DNA of 6,611 bases, taken from positions 1-6,611 of the forward strand of contig JBPCPI010000088.1 in NCBI GenBank assembly GCA_050999295.1. Reading direction: 5' to 3'. A program made the translations under genes and the position numbers. The notes below the pieces were generated by a model. That model saw only the letters and a list, made by a program, of their open reading frames with translations. It had not been told where the DNA came from and searched no databases. How positions within the stretch are numbered: position 1 is the first letter of the stretch; each line of letters opens with the position of its first letter. This document shows, piece by piece, positions 1 to 5,334 of this stretch. The DNA comes from JACCQS01 sp050999295 (GTDB lineage: Bacteria; Actinomycetota; Actinomycetes; Mycobacteriales; Geodermatophilaceae).

Positions 1-249
1 TGGACAGGCCGTTTCTTGATCGTGAGCGCTCAGGGCGTAGTGGCGGTGCACTATCCGCGCTCACGATCTTCGCGGCGCAGGCTTAAGCGCCCCAGCAGCC
101 CCAGAAGCCGCACCAGACGCGTCCGCAGCTATTTTCGGATTACGTGCTGGGTCGGATCACAGCCTGAGATGGGTGACTCGAGCGGTTGGGTACGCAGAGG
201 TTGTGGGGGCGTGCCGGTGACTAGGACAGGATGAACCCGTGATCGAGTC
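1..249. other. Intergenic leader without a convincing gene
   Basis: No reading frame here looks like a protein: the 72-codon frame starting near base 16 is arginine- and serine-rich with no recognisable motif. The stretch contains a 12-bp inverted repeat (listed separately). A possible weak promoter for the transporter gene is TTGTGG at 201-206 and TAGGAC at 222-227, but the 15-base spacing is short, so I give it little weight. The end of a gene lying to the left cannot be identified. Confidence 0.5.
18..68. repeat. 12-bp perfect inverted repeat with nested short stem
   Basis: GATCGTGAGCGC at 18-29 is exactly reverse-complementary to GCGCTCACGATC at 57-68. Within the 27-base loop, TAGTG (38-42) can pair with CACTA (49-53), giving a nested hairpin. 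No T-tract follows on either strand, so it is not a classical intrinsic terminator. It could be a terminator of a gene left of the window, a protein-binding site, or a structured RNA. The sequence alone does not decide. Confidence 0.5.
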
Positions 250-1467
250 ATGACCGCCCCAGGCGGCCGCTCCGGGCGCGTCCAGGCGGCGTTGGCGGCA
301 CTGGCGGGATTTGCTTGGCGGCTGCTGATCGTCGTAGCGGCGCTGTGGCTGATTGGCTACCTCCTCGGCAAGGTGTGGTACGTCGTGCTCCCGGTCGTGC
401 TCGCCGTGTTCGTCACTACCTTGTTGTGGCCGGCTACGCGGTTCCTCCGAGCTCACAAGTGGCCACCGGCCCTGGCCTCGATCTCCGTCGTTCTAGCGTT
501 CCTGGCTCTGGTCATCGGGGTCGGCGCCGTGATCCTCGTGCCGGTCGCAACCCAGGCCGAGGAGGTCACCGACGGGGTCGCCGGTGGGATCGCCTCGGTT
601 CAGGAGTGGCTGGCCGGGCCGCCATTGAACCTCGGTGACGACCAGGTCGGCGCTGCGCTGGACGAAGGACTGTCCCGACTCCGGGACAGCGCCGGTGACA
701 TCGTCGGCATCGTGCTCGGCGGAGTCAGCGCGATCGGTAGCGCGCTAATCACGCTGGTCCTGATCCTCACCTTGGTCTTCTTCTACCTCAAGGACGGCCC
801 GCGCTTTCTGCCTTGGCTGGAGCGACAGGCCGGCAACAAGGCCGCACCACATGTTGCCGAACTCGGAAAGCGCTACTACCACAGCCTGGCCAGCTTCATG
901 CACACCCAACTCATCGTCGGCTTCATCGACGCGGTGTTCATCGGGGTGGGGTTGTTACTGGTCGGCGTACCCCTGGTACTGCCGTTGGCCGTACTCACCT
1001 TCATCGGCGCCTTCGTCCCGATCATCGGCGCGTTCGTGGCCGGGGGCGTCGCCGTCCTTGTCGCCTTGGTCAGTGAGGGCTTCACCGCGGCCCTGATCGT
1101 GCTGATCATCATCATCGTCGTACAGCAGCTCGAGGGAAACGTGTTCGAGCCGATTCTGCAGGGCAAGAGCCTGCTCCTGCATCCGGTGGTCGTGATCCTG
1201 GCGGTAATCGCCGGCGGGAGCCTGGCCGGAGTAACCGGAGCCTTCCTCGCTGTGCCGGTCGCTGCTTTGATCGCGATCACCTGGCGTTATGTACGCCACC
1301 GACTTGGCGACGACACCGCGCCCGGCGCCGAGCAGCCCGACGACCCCAAGACCGACCCTAAGACCGAACCCACGACCGCTACCAAGTCCGGGACCGACCG
1401 GCCGGGCGCGGCCGCTCGAGGATCAGGTTTAGCAACCGGACGACGGCTAGGACGACGACCGAGATAG
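250..1467 (+). CDS. AI-2E (PerM/YdiK) family membrane transporter
   Basis: A 405-residue polytopic inner-membrane protein of the AI-2E transporter family. Members have been linked to autoinducer-2 export or to sodium/proton antiport, but most are uncharacterised, so the substrate here is unknown. Hydrophobic segments lie at about residues 24-40, 44-60, 75-100, 152-180, 222-246, 248-275, 278-292 and 310-345. Family landmarks are FFYLKDG (177-183), the FIGAFVPIIGAF segment (251-262, the family's F-x-P-x-x-G region), and QQLEGNVFEPILQGKSL (292-308) followed by a glycine-rich final helix pair ending in FLAVPVAA. The C-terminal 50 residues are a charged, low-complexity cytoplasmic tail with repeated DPKT units, beyond the usual family end. 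The ATG at 250 has no good Shine-Dalgarno, and no better in-frame start exists upstream. It converges on the gluconokinase and appears monocistronic. Family assignment is secure, function is not. Confidence 0.93.
   Translation: MTAPGGRSGRVQAALAALAGFAWRLLIVVAALWLIGYLLGKVWYVVLPVVLAVFVTTLLWPATRFLRAHKWPPALASISVVLAFLALVIGVGAVILVPVATQAEEVTDGVAGGIASVQEWLAGPPLNLGDDQVGAALDEGLSRLRDSAGDIVGIVLGGVSAIGSALITLVLILTLVFFYLKDGPRFLPWLERQAGNKAAPHVAELGKRYYHSLASFMHTQLIVGFIDAVFIGVGLLLVGVPLVLPLAVLTFIGAFVPIIGAFVAGGVAVLVALVSEGFTAALIVLIIIIVVQQLEGNVFEPILQGKSLLLHPVVVILAVIAGGSLAGVTGAFLAVPVAALIAITWRYVRHRLGDDTAPGAEQPDDPKTDPKTEPTTATKSGTDRPGAAARGSGLATGRRLGRRPR
1342..1377 (+). repeat. Three 12-bp tandem units in the transporter tail
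   Basis: Three consecutive 12-base units, GACCCCAAGACC, GACCCTAAGACC and GAACCCACGACC, encode DPKT, DPKT and EPTT in the C-terminal tail of the AI-2E protein. The first two differ by one base. In-frame units of this kind usually vary in copy number by slippage and form disordered tails. Confidence 0.7.
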
Positions 1468-1529
1468 CCGTCTCCGTCGGCGCTCGTCGGCGGCGAGAGC
1501 AATCACCGGCGCTGTTGCCGCGACATCGG

Positions 1530-2057
1530 TCACGACGCCGCCTCTGCGGCAGGGCCTCCGTGGCTGGCCAGCAGGTGCAGCACTCGTCGCAGGACCGTGG
1601 GTATGTCTCCTTCGGCACTGACCCGCCCCCCGGGCTCGTCTTGCTCGAGGGACTGCAGGCTCCGCAGTTGGCTGTGCAGCAGCGAAGTGGGCATGTAGTG
1701 ATCGCTCCGTGCTTCCATGCGCGACTGCAGAACGCTGGTCGAAGCGTCCAGTTGGCAGAAGCGCACCGACGGGTGGCCGTCACGCAGCAGATCTCGGTAA
1801 CTGCGTTTGAGCGCGGAGCAGGTGAGCACACTGCTGTGCCCGGCTTCTTCCTGTTCGCCGATCCAGGCAGCGATGGCGAGCAGCCATGGCCACCGCTCGT
1901 CGTCGTCGAGCGGGATGCCCGACTTCATCTTCTCGACGTTGGCAGGTGGGTGGAAGTCATCCCCGTCGGCCAACGCCCAGCCGGTCGACTCGGCCAGTGC
2001 TCGGGCCACCACCGATTTTCCAGACCCCGCGACCCCCATCACGATGACAGTGGTCAC
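1530..2057 (-). CDS. gntK: Gluconokinase (carbohydrate kinase, GntK type)
   Basis: Phosphorylates D-gluconate with ATP to 6-phosphogluconate, feeding the pentose phosphate pathway; a cytoplasmic P-loop enzyme. Numbered from the GTG chosen here (175 aa, the family's usual size), the Walker A loop GVAGSGKS is at 8-15. It is followed by the substrate-region signature DGDDFHPPANVEKMKSG with the following PLDDDERWPWL. Next come CSALKRSYRDLLR and, near the C terminus, DHYMPTSLLHSQLRSL, matching the conserved SLL-SQ segment of the family. The frame is open to an ATG at 2186, but that start would overlap the divergent gene at 2165 and add about 43 atypical residues. A GTG at 2078 preceded by GAGA is an alternative start (182 aa). 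No strong Shine-Dalgarno decides between them. No gluconate permease or GntR regulator is adjacent, so it stands alone. Function is well supported; the start is uncertain. Confidence 0.9.
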   Translation of the reverse strand: MTTVIVMGVAGSGKSVVARALAESTGWALADGDDFHPPANVEKMKSGIPLDDDERWPWLLAIAAWIGEQEEAGHSSVLTCSALKRSYRDLLRDGHPSVRFCQLDASTSVLQSRMEARSDHYMPTSLLHSQLRSLQSLEQDEPGGRVSAEGDIPTVLRRVLHLLASHGGPAAEAAS

Positions 2058-2130
2058 CGACGAGGAAGGGTCGGGCACAGATCTCGAAACGGTCACGGTG
2101 GAGAACGTTATGGCCGCGTGACCCGCCCGG

Positions 2131-2155
2131 GCAACCTGCACCCTCCCCCAGGCGT
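2131..2155 (+). promoter_or_regulatory. Candidate ECF sigma-type promoter of P1
   Basis: GCAACCT at 2131-2137 and GCGT at 2152-2155 are separated by 14 bases. The -35-like element begins 34 bases before the ATG at 2165. The same two elements occur at identical positions before P2 and P3. AAC in the -35 and CGT in the -10 are hallmarks of many ECF sigma factor promoters. The -10-like element is followed by GA here rather than the CT or TT of the other two. A start site 5-8 bases downstream would fall close to the ATG. Confidence 0.55.
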
Positions 2156-2164
2156 GATTAGGCC

Positions 2165-3058
2165 ATGACCGCCTCAGACTCGACACGAAAATGGCCGATC
2201 AGACCCGCCACGTCCCTGACCGGCGTCGTCGTCGGCTGCCTCGCCGCAGGACTAGCACTTACTGGCTGCGCGCGATCCTTTGTGGACGATCTGCCATCAG
2301 TGCTCTACGGGCACGCCACTGGCGCCACCGACGTTCTCGTCTCGATCGACGTGGGCACGGGAGGGGAGCCGCTGGAGGTGAGCTTCCGCAATTCTGCGGA
2401 GTTCGTGCTGCTCGGTGACCGGACCGCGATTGCGCCTGCACCGGTCCCGGATATCTTCCCCGGGCCGGCCATCGATCCCCTCCGATCGGTCATGCTGACC
2501 GAGGAGCGGATCCAAGGTCTGTTCCGGGCGGCCGACGATGCCGGGTTGCTCGAGGGGGAGATCGACTATGGCGACCCGGGGTGGACCCATATGGCATACA
2601 CGCTGGTGAACGTCACGGTTGGCGGCCGTACAATCTCGCAGTCGGCCGCCGGGCTGGGCATGGACTACGACAGCTCACCCGAACTCAGTGGCGGACAACG
2701 CGATGCCCGGGTGGCTCTGCGCGGCTTCATCGATACCGCGCGGGCTCTGGTCGGTGCTGACAGCGCTCAATACGCGCCGACCGGGGTGGTCGTCCACCGG
2801 GTGAGCCCAGGCGAATCGAACTCGGTCGACCCCGATCTCGAGCCGGACCCGGTCCCCTGGCCGATCACCACCGCGCCGCCCGCACTGCCGGCCATGAACT
2901 TCGATGCCTGCGTCGTGGTCACCGGTCCCGAGGTTCCGACGCTACTGGCCGCACTCGATCAAGCAGACGAGCTCACGCCCTGGGTGATTGGCGCCGACCC
3001 TCCGCAACGGATGGCGTTTCGACCGATGCTGGCCGACGACCCCGGTTGCCCGGAATAG
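2165..3058 (+). CDS. Putative lipoprotein, first of three paralogues (P1)
   Basis: A 297-residue predicted exported lipoprotein of an uncharacterised actinobacterial family. The signal peptide has a basic N-region (R8, K9, R13), a hydrophobic stretch at about 18-33 and a good lipobox LTGC with Cys35, so the mature protein should be anchored on the outer face of the membrane. The core shared with P2 and P3 runs from TDVLVSI (55-61) through FVLLGDRTA (80-88), FPGPAIDPL (98-106), RIQGLF (115-120), AGLLEGEIDYGDP (126-138), GGRTISQ (153-159) and ALRGFIDTA (184-192). A proline-rich linker around 225-243 follows. The C-terminal unit spans Cys249 to Cys295 and carries LTPWVIGADPP and RMAFRPML. The two cysteines may form a disulfide. 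GDRT replaces the GDGT of the other copies. No enzymatic motif is recognised. The gene is divergent from gluconokinase, and its stop is 8 bases from that of the convergent copZ. Confidence 0.85.
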   Translation: MTASDSTRKWPIRPATSLTGVVVGCLAAGLALTGCARSFVDDLPSVLYGHATGATDVLVSIDVGTGGEPLEVSFRNSAEFVLLGDRTAIAPAPVPDIFPGPAIDPLRSVMLTEERIQGLFRAADDAGLLEGEIDYGDPGWTHMAYTLVNVTVGGRTISQSAAGLGMDYDSSPELSGGQRDARVALRGFIDTARALVGADSAQYAPTGVVVHRVSPGESNSVDPDLEPDPVPWPITTAPPALPAMNFDACVVVTGPEVPTLLAALDQADELTPWVIGADPPQRMAFRPMLADDPGCPE

Positions 3059-3066
3059 GCCAGGGT

Positions 3067-3273
3067 TCATCCGGCGAGCGCGTACCCGGCCTCATCGACG
3101 GCCGCGGCCACGGCAGCCTCCTCGAGCGGAGCGGTCGACGTCACCGTCAGGACCCCGGTGTCCAGAGCCACCTGTACGTCGGTCACTCCGTCGATGGCTC
3201 GCACCTCCTCGGTCACCGCGTTGACGCAGTGCTGGCAGGTCATTCCGGTCACGGTGTAGATCTGGGTTGCCAA
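3067..3273 (-). CDS. copZ: Copper chaperone / heavy-metal-associated domain protein (CopZ-like)
   Basis: A 68-residue single HMA-domain protein that would bind Cu(I) in the cytoplasm and pass it to a P1-type copper ATPase or to a copper sensor. The metal site is GMTCQHC at residues 10-16, with Cys13 and Cys16 forming the CxxC pair at the family's usual position in the first loop. The rest (DGVTDVQVALDTG, then an alanine-rich second helix) fits the ferredoxin-like beta-alpha-beta-beta-alpha-beta fold, and the length is normal. The start is a TTG, supported by a strong GGAGGAG Shine-Dalgarno six bases upstream; no nearby ATG is in frame. No copper ATPase (copA) or csoR gene is in the window, so the chaperone is separated from its usual partners. 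A CsoR-type palindrome upstream argues for copper-induced expression. Confidence 0.93.
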   Translation of the reverse strand: MATQIYTVTGMTCQHCVNAVTEEVRAIDGVTDVQVALDTGVLTVTSTAPLEEAAVAAAVDEAGYALAG

Positions 3274-3279
3274 TGCGTA

Positions 3280-3286
3280 CTCCTCC
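3280..3286 (-). promoter_or_regulatory. Shine-Dalgarno that fixes the TTG start of copZ
   Basis: GGAGGAG on the minus strand lies six bases before the TTG at 3273-3271. It is one of the two strongest ribosome binding sites in the window and is the reason for accepting the TTG start. Confidence 0.8.
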
Positions 3287-3327
3287 TATGTCCTGGTACG
3301 GCGAGCCCGACGGCCGCCGGATTCCAG

Positions 3328-3333
3328 GCTATA
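3328..3333 (-). promoter_or_regulatory. Possible -10 element of copZ promoter
   Basis: TATAGC on the minus strand resembles a housekeeping -10 hexamer and overlaps the operator palindrome by three bases, which would let a bound repressor block RNA polymerase. No good -35 hexamer is seen at 16-18 bases upstream. The 5' untranslated region would be roughly 45-50 bases. Confidence 0.4.
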
Positions 3334-3347
3334 CCCCAGGTGGGTAT
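3331..3347. promoter_or_regulatory. CsoR-type copper-responsive operator
   Basis: ATACCCCAGGTGGGTAT is a perfect inverted repeat, ATACCC and GGGTAT, around a five-base centre. It matches the known pattern of Cu(I)-sensing CsoR repressor operators in actinobacteria and Bacillus, which have TAC-GC-rich arms with a short spacer. Its centre is about 65 bases upstream of the copZ start. It also lies 23 bases upstream of the candidate promoter of the divergent P2 gene. CsoR releases DNA when it binds Cu(I), so copZ should be derepressed by copper. The assignment rests on motif and gene identity; no csoR gene is visible here. Confidence 0.75.
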
Positions 3348-3369
3348 CGGGAGGTCTGCTCGATCGCGT

Positions 3370-3394
3370 GCAACCTTCGGCGACTTGGGCGCGT
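3370..3394 (+). promoter_or_regulatory. Candidate ECF sigma-type promoter of P2
   Basis: GCAACCT at 3370-3376 and GCGT at 3391-3394 (14 bases apart) repeat the arrangement seen before P1 and P3, 34 bases before the ATG. The -10-like element reads GCGTCT. There is only a weak TAGG before the ATG, as expected if the transcript begins near the start codon. Confidence 0.6.
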
Positions 3395-3403
3395 CTGTAG
3401 GTC

Positions 3404-4291
3404 ATGACCGTTCCAGCACGCAGCCTGGCGGCCTCTCCCATCATGTTCGGTGTCGGCTGCCTCGCGGCGCGCATGACCCTGTTCGGATGCGTCAGCGTTC
3501 TGCAGGGGGCAGCCAGCACTTCCAGCGGCAATGGCGGCGCTGGTTCCGCACCGTACGAGCATGCGACCGGCTCCGAGGACATGCTCGTGTCCGTCGAACT
3601 CGCCGGTTGGTACGGCCCGGTTGAGTACGCCCTGCGCAACACCGCTTCGTTCCTGCTGCTGGGCGATGGGACAGCGCTCATTCCGGCCCCGGTCCCGGAC
3701 CCTTATCCGGGACCGGCGATCAATCCCTTGCAGTCGACAACGCTGACCGAGCAACAGATCCAGGACCTGTTCGCCGCAGCCAACGGCGCCGGGTTGCTCG
3801 GTGCGGAGATCGACTTCGGCGAGCCGGGGATCAGCGACCAGGCCACCACATACGTGGACATCACGGTGGACGGCCGCACGGTCTCCCAGGAGGCGTACGC
3901 CCTCGACATCGCCGACGACGACTCTCCGAATACCCTCAGCGAGGCCAGCCGTGCTGCCCGTGCGGCGCTGCGTGACTTCATATCCACCGCGCAGGGAATG
4001 GTCGACAGTGACAGCGAGCCGTTTCGGCCGGATATCATCCTCGCCCATCGCCTCAGCTCTGCGGCGGATATCTCGGAGGAGCCGAGAGTCTGGCCCGTCG
4101 TCACCGTTCCGCCGCCGATCGAAGCGACCTCTTCCGCTTCCAGTAGCTGTGTGGCGATCTCCGGTGCCGAGGCTGTGCAGCTGGCTGCAGCCCTGGTCGG
4201 GGCCAACGGGTTCACGCCGTGGGTGATCGGGACCGATCCCCCGGCGCGGATGGTGTTCCGCTCGCTGCTACCCGGCGATCCTGGCTGCTAG
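3404..4291 (+). CDS. Putative exported protein, second paralogue (P2), atypical lipobox
   Basis: A 295-residue paralogue of P1 and P3. After a Gly/Ser-rich linker (about 36-48), the shared core runs through SEDMLVSVEL (57-66), FLLLGDGTALIPAP (83-96), YPGPAINPL (101-109), QIQDLFAAA (118-126), AGLLGAEIDFGEP (129-141), VDGRTVSQ (155-162) and AARAALRDFISTA (184-196). The C-terminal unit has Cys249 and Cys295 and ends exactly at GDPGC. The N-terminus is odd: the hydrophobic stretch is interrupted by Arg23 where P1 has Gly and P3 has Ser. The lipobox-like LFGC (Cys29) also has Phe at the -2 position, so export or lipidation may be inefficient. It shares an SVLQG segment after the lipobox cysteine with P3, so these two look like the more recent duplicates. 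Function is unknown. It is divergent from copZ across a 130-base region. Confidence 0.83.
   Translation: MTVPARSLAASPIMFGVGCLAARMTLFGCVSVLQGAASTSSGNGGAGSAPYEHATGSEDMLVSVELAGWYGPVEYALRNTASFLLLGDGTALIPAPVPDPYPGPAINPLQSTTLTEQQIQDLFAAANGAGLLGAEIDFGEPGISDQATTYVDITVDGRTVSQEAYALDIADDDSPNTLSEASRAARAALRDFISTAQGMVDSDSEPFRPDIILAHRLSSAADISEEPRVWPVVTVPPPIEATSSASSSCVAISGAEAVQLAAALVGANGFTPWVIGTDPPARMVFRSLLPGDPGC
3689..3716. repeat. 11-bp perfect inverted repeat inside P2
   Basis: CCGGTCCCGGA (3689-3699) and TCCGGGACCGG (3706-3716) are perfect reverse complements around a six-base loop. They lie in the codons for the PVPDPYPGPA segment of P2. On RNA this would be a very stable GC-rich hairpin. P1 has a decayed version of the same palindrome near 2442-2469; P3 lacks it. 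Confidence 0.7.
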
Positions 4292-4384
4292 GAATGGCTC
4301 CGCTCCGATCCACATGACCAGGGCAGAGACTCGGATCCGCCTTCTCGGATGCAACCTCCCTGGCCGGTCAGGCGTTTGACGATC
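4292..4384 (+). other. Spacer between P2 and P3
   Basis: A 93-base gap with no gene and no evident terminator. It holds a seven-base direct repeat, CTCGGAT at 4330-4336 and 4344-4350; the second copy runs into the -35-like element of P3. The presence of a dedicated promoter suggests P3 is not simply read through from P2. Confidence 0.4.
4351..4375 (+). promoter_or_regulatory. Candidate ECF sigma-type promoter of P3
   Basis: GCAACCT at 4351-4357 and GCGT at 4372-4375, with the 14-base spacing and 34-base distance to the ATG seen before P1 and P2. The -10-like element reads GCGTTT. No Shine-Dalgarno precedes the ATG at 4385, consistent with leaderless translation. Confidence 0.6.
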
Positions 4385-5293
4385 ATGACCGTCACGGGCA
4401 ACAGTTGGACCGGACGCATGCTTGGCTGCCTGCTTGCCAGCGTGGCCCTGATCGGATGCGGGAGTGTCTTGCAAGGACCAGACGATGACGGCGGGAGTGG
4501 CGCAGGGCCGGGTTCCGCGCCGTACGACCATCCCAGCGGTGCCGAAGACGTGCTGGTGTCCGTCACGGCCGACGGCGGGTTCGTACCGCTGGAGTACAAC
4601 CTGCGAAACACCGCACAGTTCCTGTTGCTCGGCGACGGGACGGCGGTCGTGCCCGGCGCGATGATCGAGATCTATCCGGGACCAGCGATCAGGCCCCTGC
4701 AGGCCGCCCGCGTCAGTGCGGGCCAGATCCAACAGTTGTTCGCCGCGGCCGAGGAGGCCGGGCTGCTGGACGAAGAGATCGACTACGGCGAGCCATTGGT
4801 CACCGACGTGCCCACCACCACCGTCATGTTGACGATCGATGGCCGTACGGTCTCGCACTCGGCGTACGCGCTGAGCTACCCGGAGGCGCCGGACGCCAAT
4901 CTCAGTGCCGAGCAACTGGCGGCGCGGGAGGCACTGCAGGGCTTCATCGACACCGCCCAGGGTTTGGCCGGTGCCGCCAGCGAGCAGTACGTGCCGAACG
5001 GTGTTGTGGCCTACCGACTCAGCCCCGAGTCCGCGCCCCCCGTGGAGGAGGGGCTGGAGCAGGAACCCATGACGTGGCCGATCGCCACAGTCCCGGCACC
5101 GCCGGCCTCCCCGGCGACAAGCGTCGGCACATGCATCGCGGTGACCGGCCCCGAGGCGCAGACCCTGCTGGGCGCACTCGTCGAGGCCAACGAGCTGACC
5201 CCATGGCTCGTCGGAGCCGACCCGCCGTCGCGGATGGCGTTTCGTCCGCTGCTACCCGGTGACCCCGGTTGCGAGCGAGACGCAGGCGACTAG
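4385..5293 (+). CDS. Putative lipoprotein, third paralogue (P3)
   Basis: A 302-residue predicted lipoprotein, paralogous to P1 and P2. The start at 4385 was chosen over an upstream in-frame ATG at 4349 because it lines up with the ATGACCG starts of P1 and P2, keeps the promoter-to-start distance identical and gives a normal signal peptide. That peptide has R11, a hydrophobic stretch at about 12-24 and lipobox LIGC with Cys25. A disordered Asp/Gly/Ser linker (32-46) precedes the shared core: AEDVLVSV (53-60), FLLLGDGTAVVPGA (79-92), YPGPAIRPL (97-105), QIQQLFAAAEEAGLL (114-128), EIDYGEP (131-137), TTTVMLTIDGRTVSHSAYAL (144-163) and ALQGFIDTAQGL (183-194). After a proline-rich linker, Cys250 and Cys296 bracket the C-terminal unit with FRPLLPGDPGC. 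Six extra residues follow that motif. It is the best-preserved copy with respect to signal peptide and GDGT motif. Molecular role unknown. Confidence 0.85.
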   Translation: MTVTGNSWTGRMLGCLLASVALIGCGSVLQGPDDDGGSGAGPGSAPYDHPSGAEDVLVSVTADGGFVPLEYNLRNTAQFLLLGDGTAVVPGAMIEIYPGPAIRPLQAARVSAGQIQQLFAAAEEAGLLDEEIDYGEPLVTDVPTTTVMLTIDGRTVSHSAYALSYPEAPDANLSAEQLAAREALQGFIDTAQGLAGAASEQYVPNGVVAYRLSPESAPPVEEGLEQEPMTWPIATVPAPPASPATSVGTCIAVTGPEAQTLLGALVEANELTPWLVGADPPSRMAFRPLLPGDPGCERDAGD

Positions 5294-5294
5294 T

Positions 5295-5310
5295 GCCGGA
5301 TTGGTTCGGC
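5295..5310 (+). terminator. Weak hairpin between convergent genes
   Basis: GCCGGA (5295-5300) and TTCGGC (5305-5310) can form a six-pair stem with one G-U pair and a TTGG loop, directly after the P3 stop. It has no T-tract, so it is at best a weak terminator for the paralogue array. Confidence 0.25.
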
Positions 5311-5334
5311 GCGCAGGAACTGGTTTGGAAAAGC

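Noticed and set aside
1515..2168. Long plus-strand open frame (217 codons) opposite the gluconokinase
   Set aside because: It lies almost wholly antisense to a gene with clear kinase motifs, and its own translation has no recognisable features. High GC content commonly opens such shadow frames.
2058..2186. N-terminal extension of the gluconokinase to the ATG at 2186
   Set aside because: It would overlap the divergent P1 start and its candidate promoter, and would add about 43 residues not typical of the family, whose P-loop lies close to the N-terminus.
3046..3624. Plus-strand open frame (192 codons) spanning copZ and the start of P2
   Set aside because: It crosses the copZ gene in antisense, the operator region and the P2 signal peptide, and has no protein-like features.
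3329..4048. 239-codon minus-strand open frame opposite P2
   Set aside because: The paralogy of P2 with P1 and P3 fixes the plus strand as coding. A similar arginine- and glycine-rich shadow frame opposite P3 (4268-4915) shows this is a by-product of the shared codon pattern.
4349..4384. Upstream in-frame ATG start for P3
   Set aside because: It would sit on the -35-like element, place a long N-region before the signal peptide, and break the start alignment with P1 and P2.
2165..5293. Copper-binding role for P1-P3 because copZ sits between them
   Set aside because: None of the three has a CxxC, Met-rich or His-rich metal motif, and their shared promoter differs from the copZ operator region.
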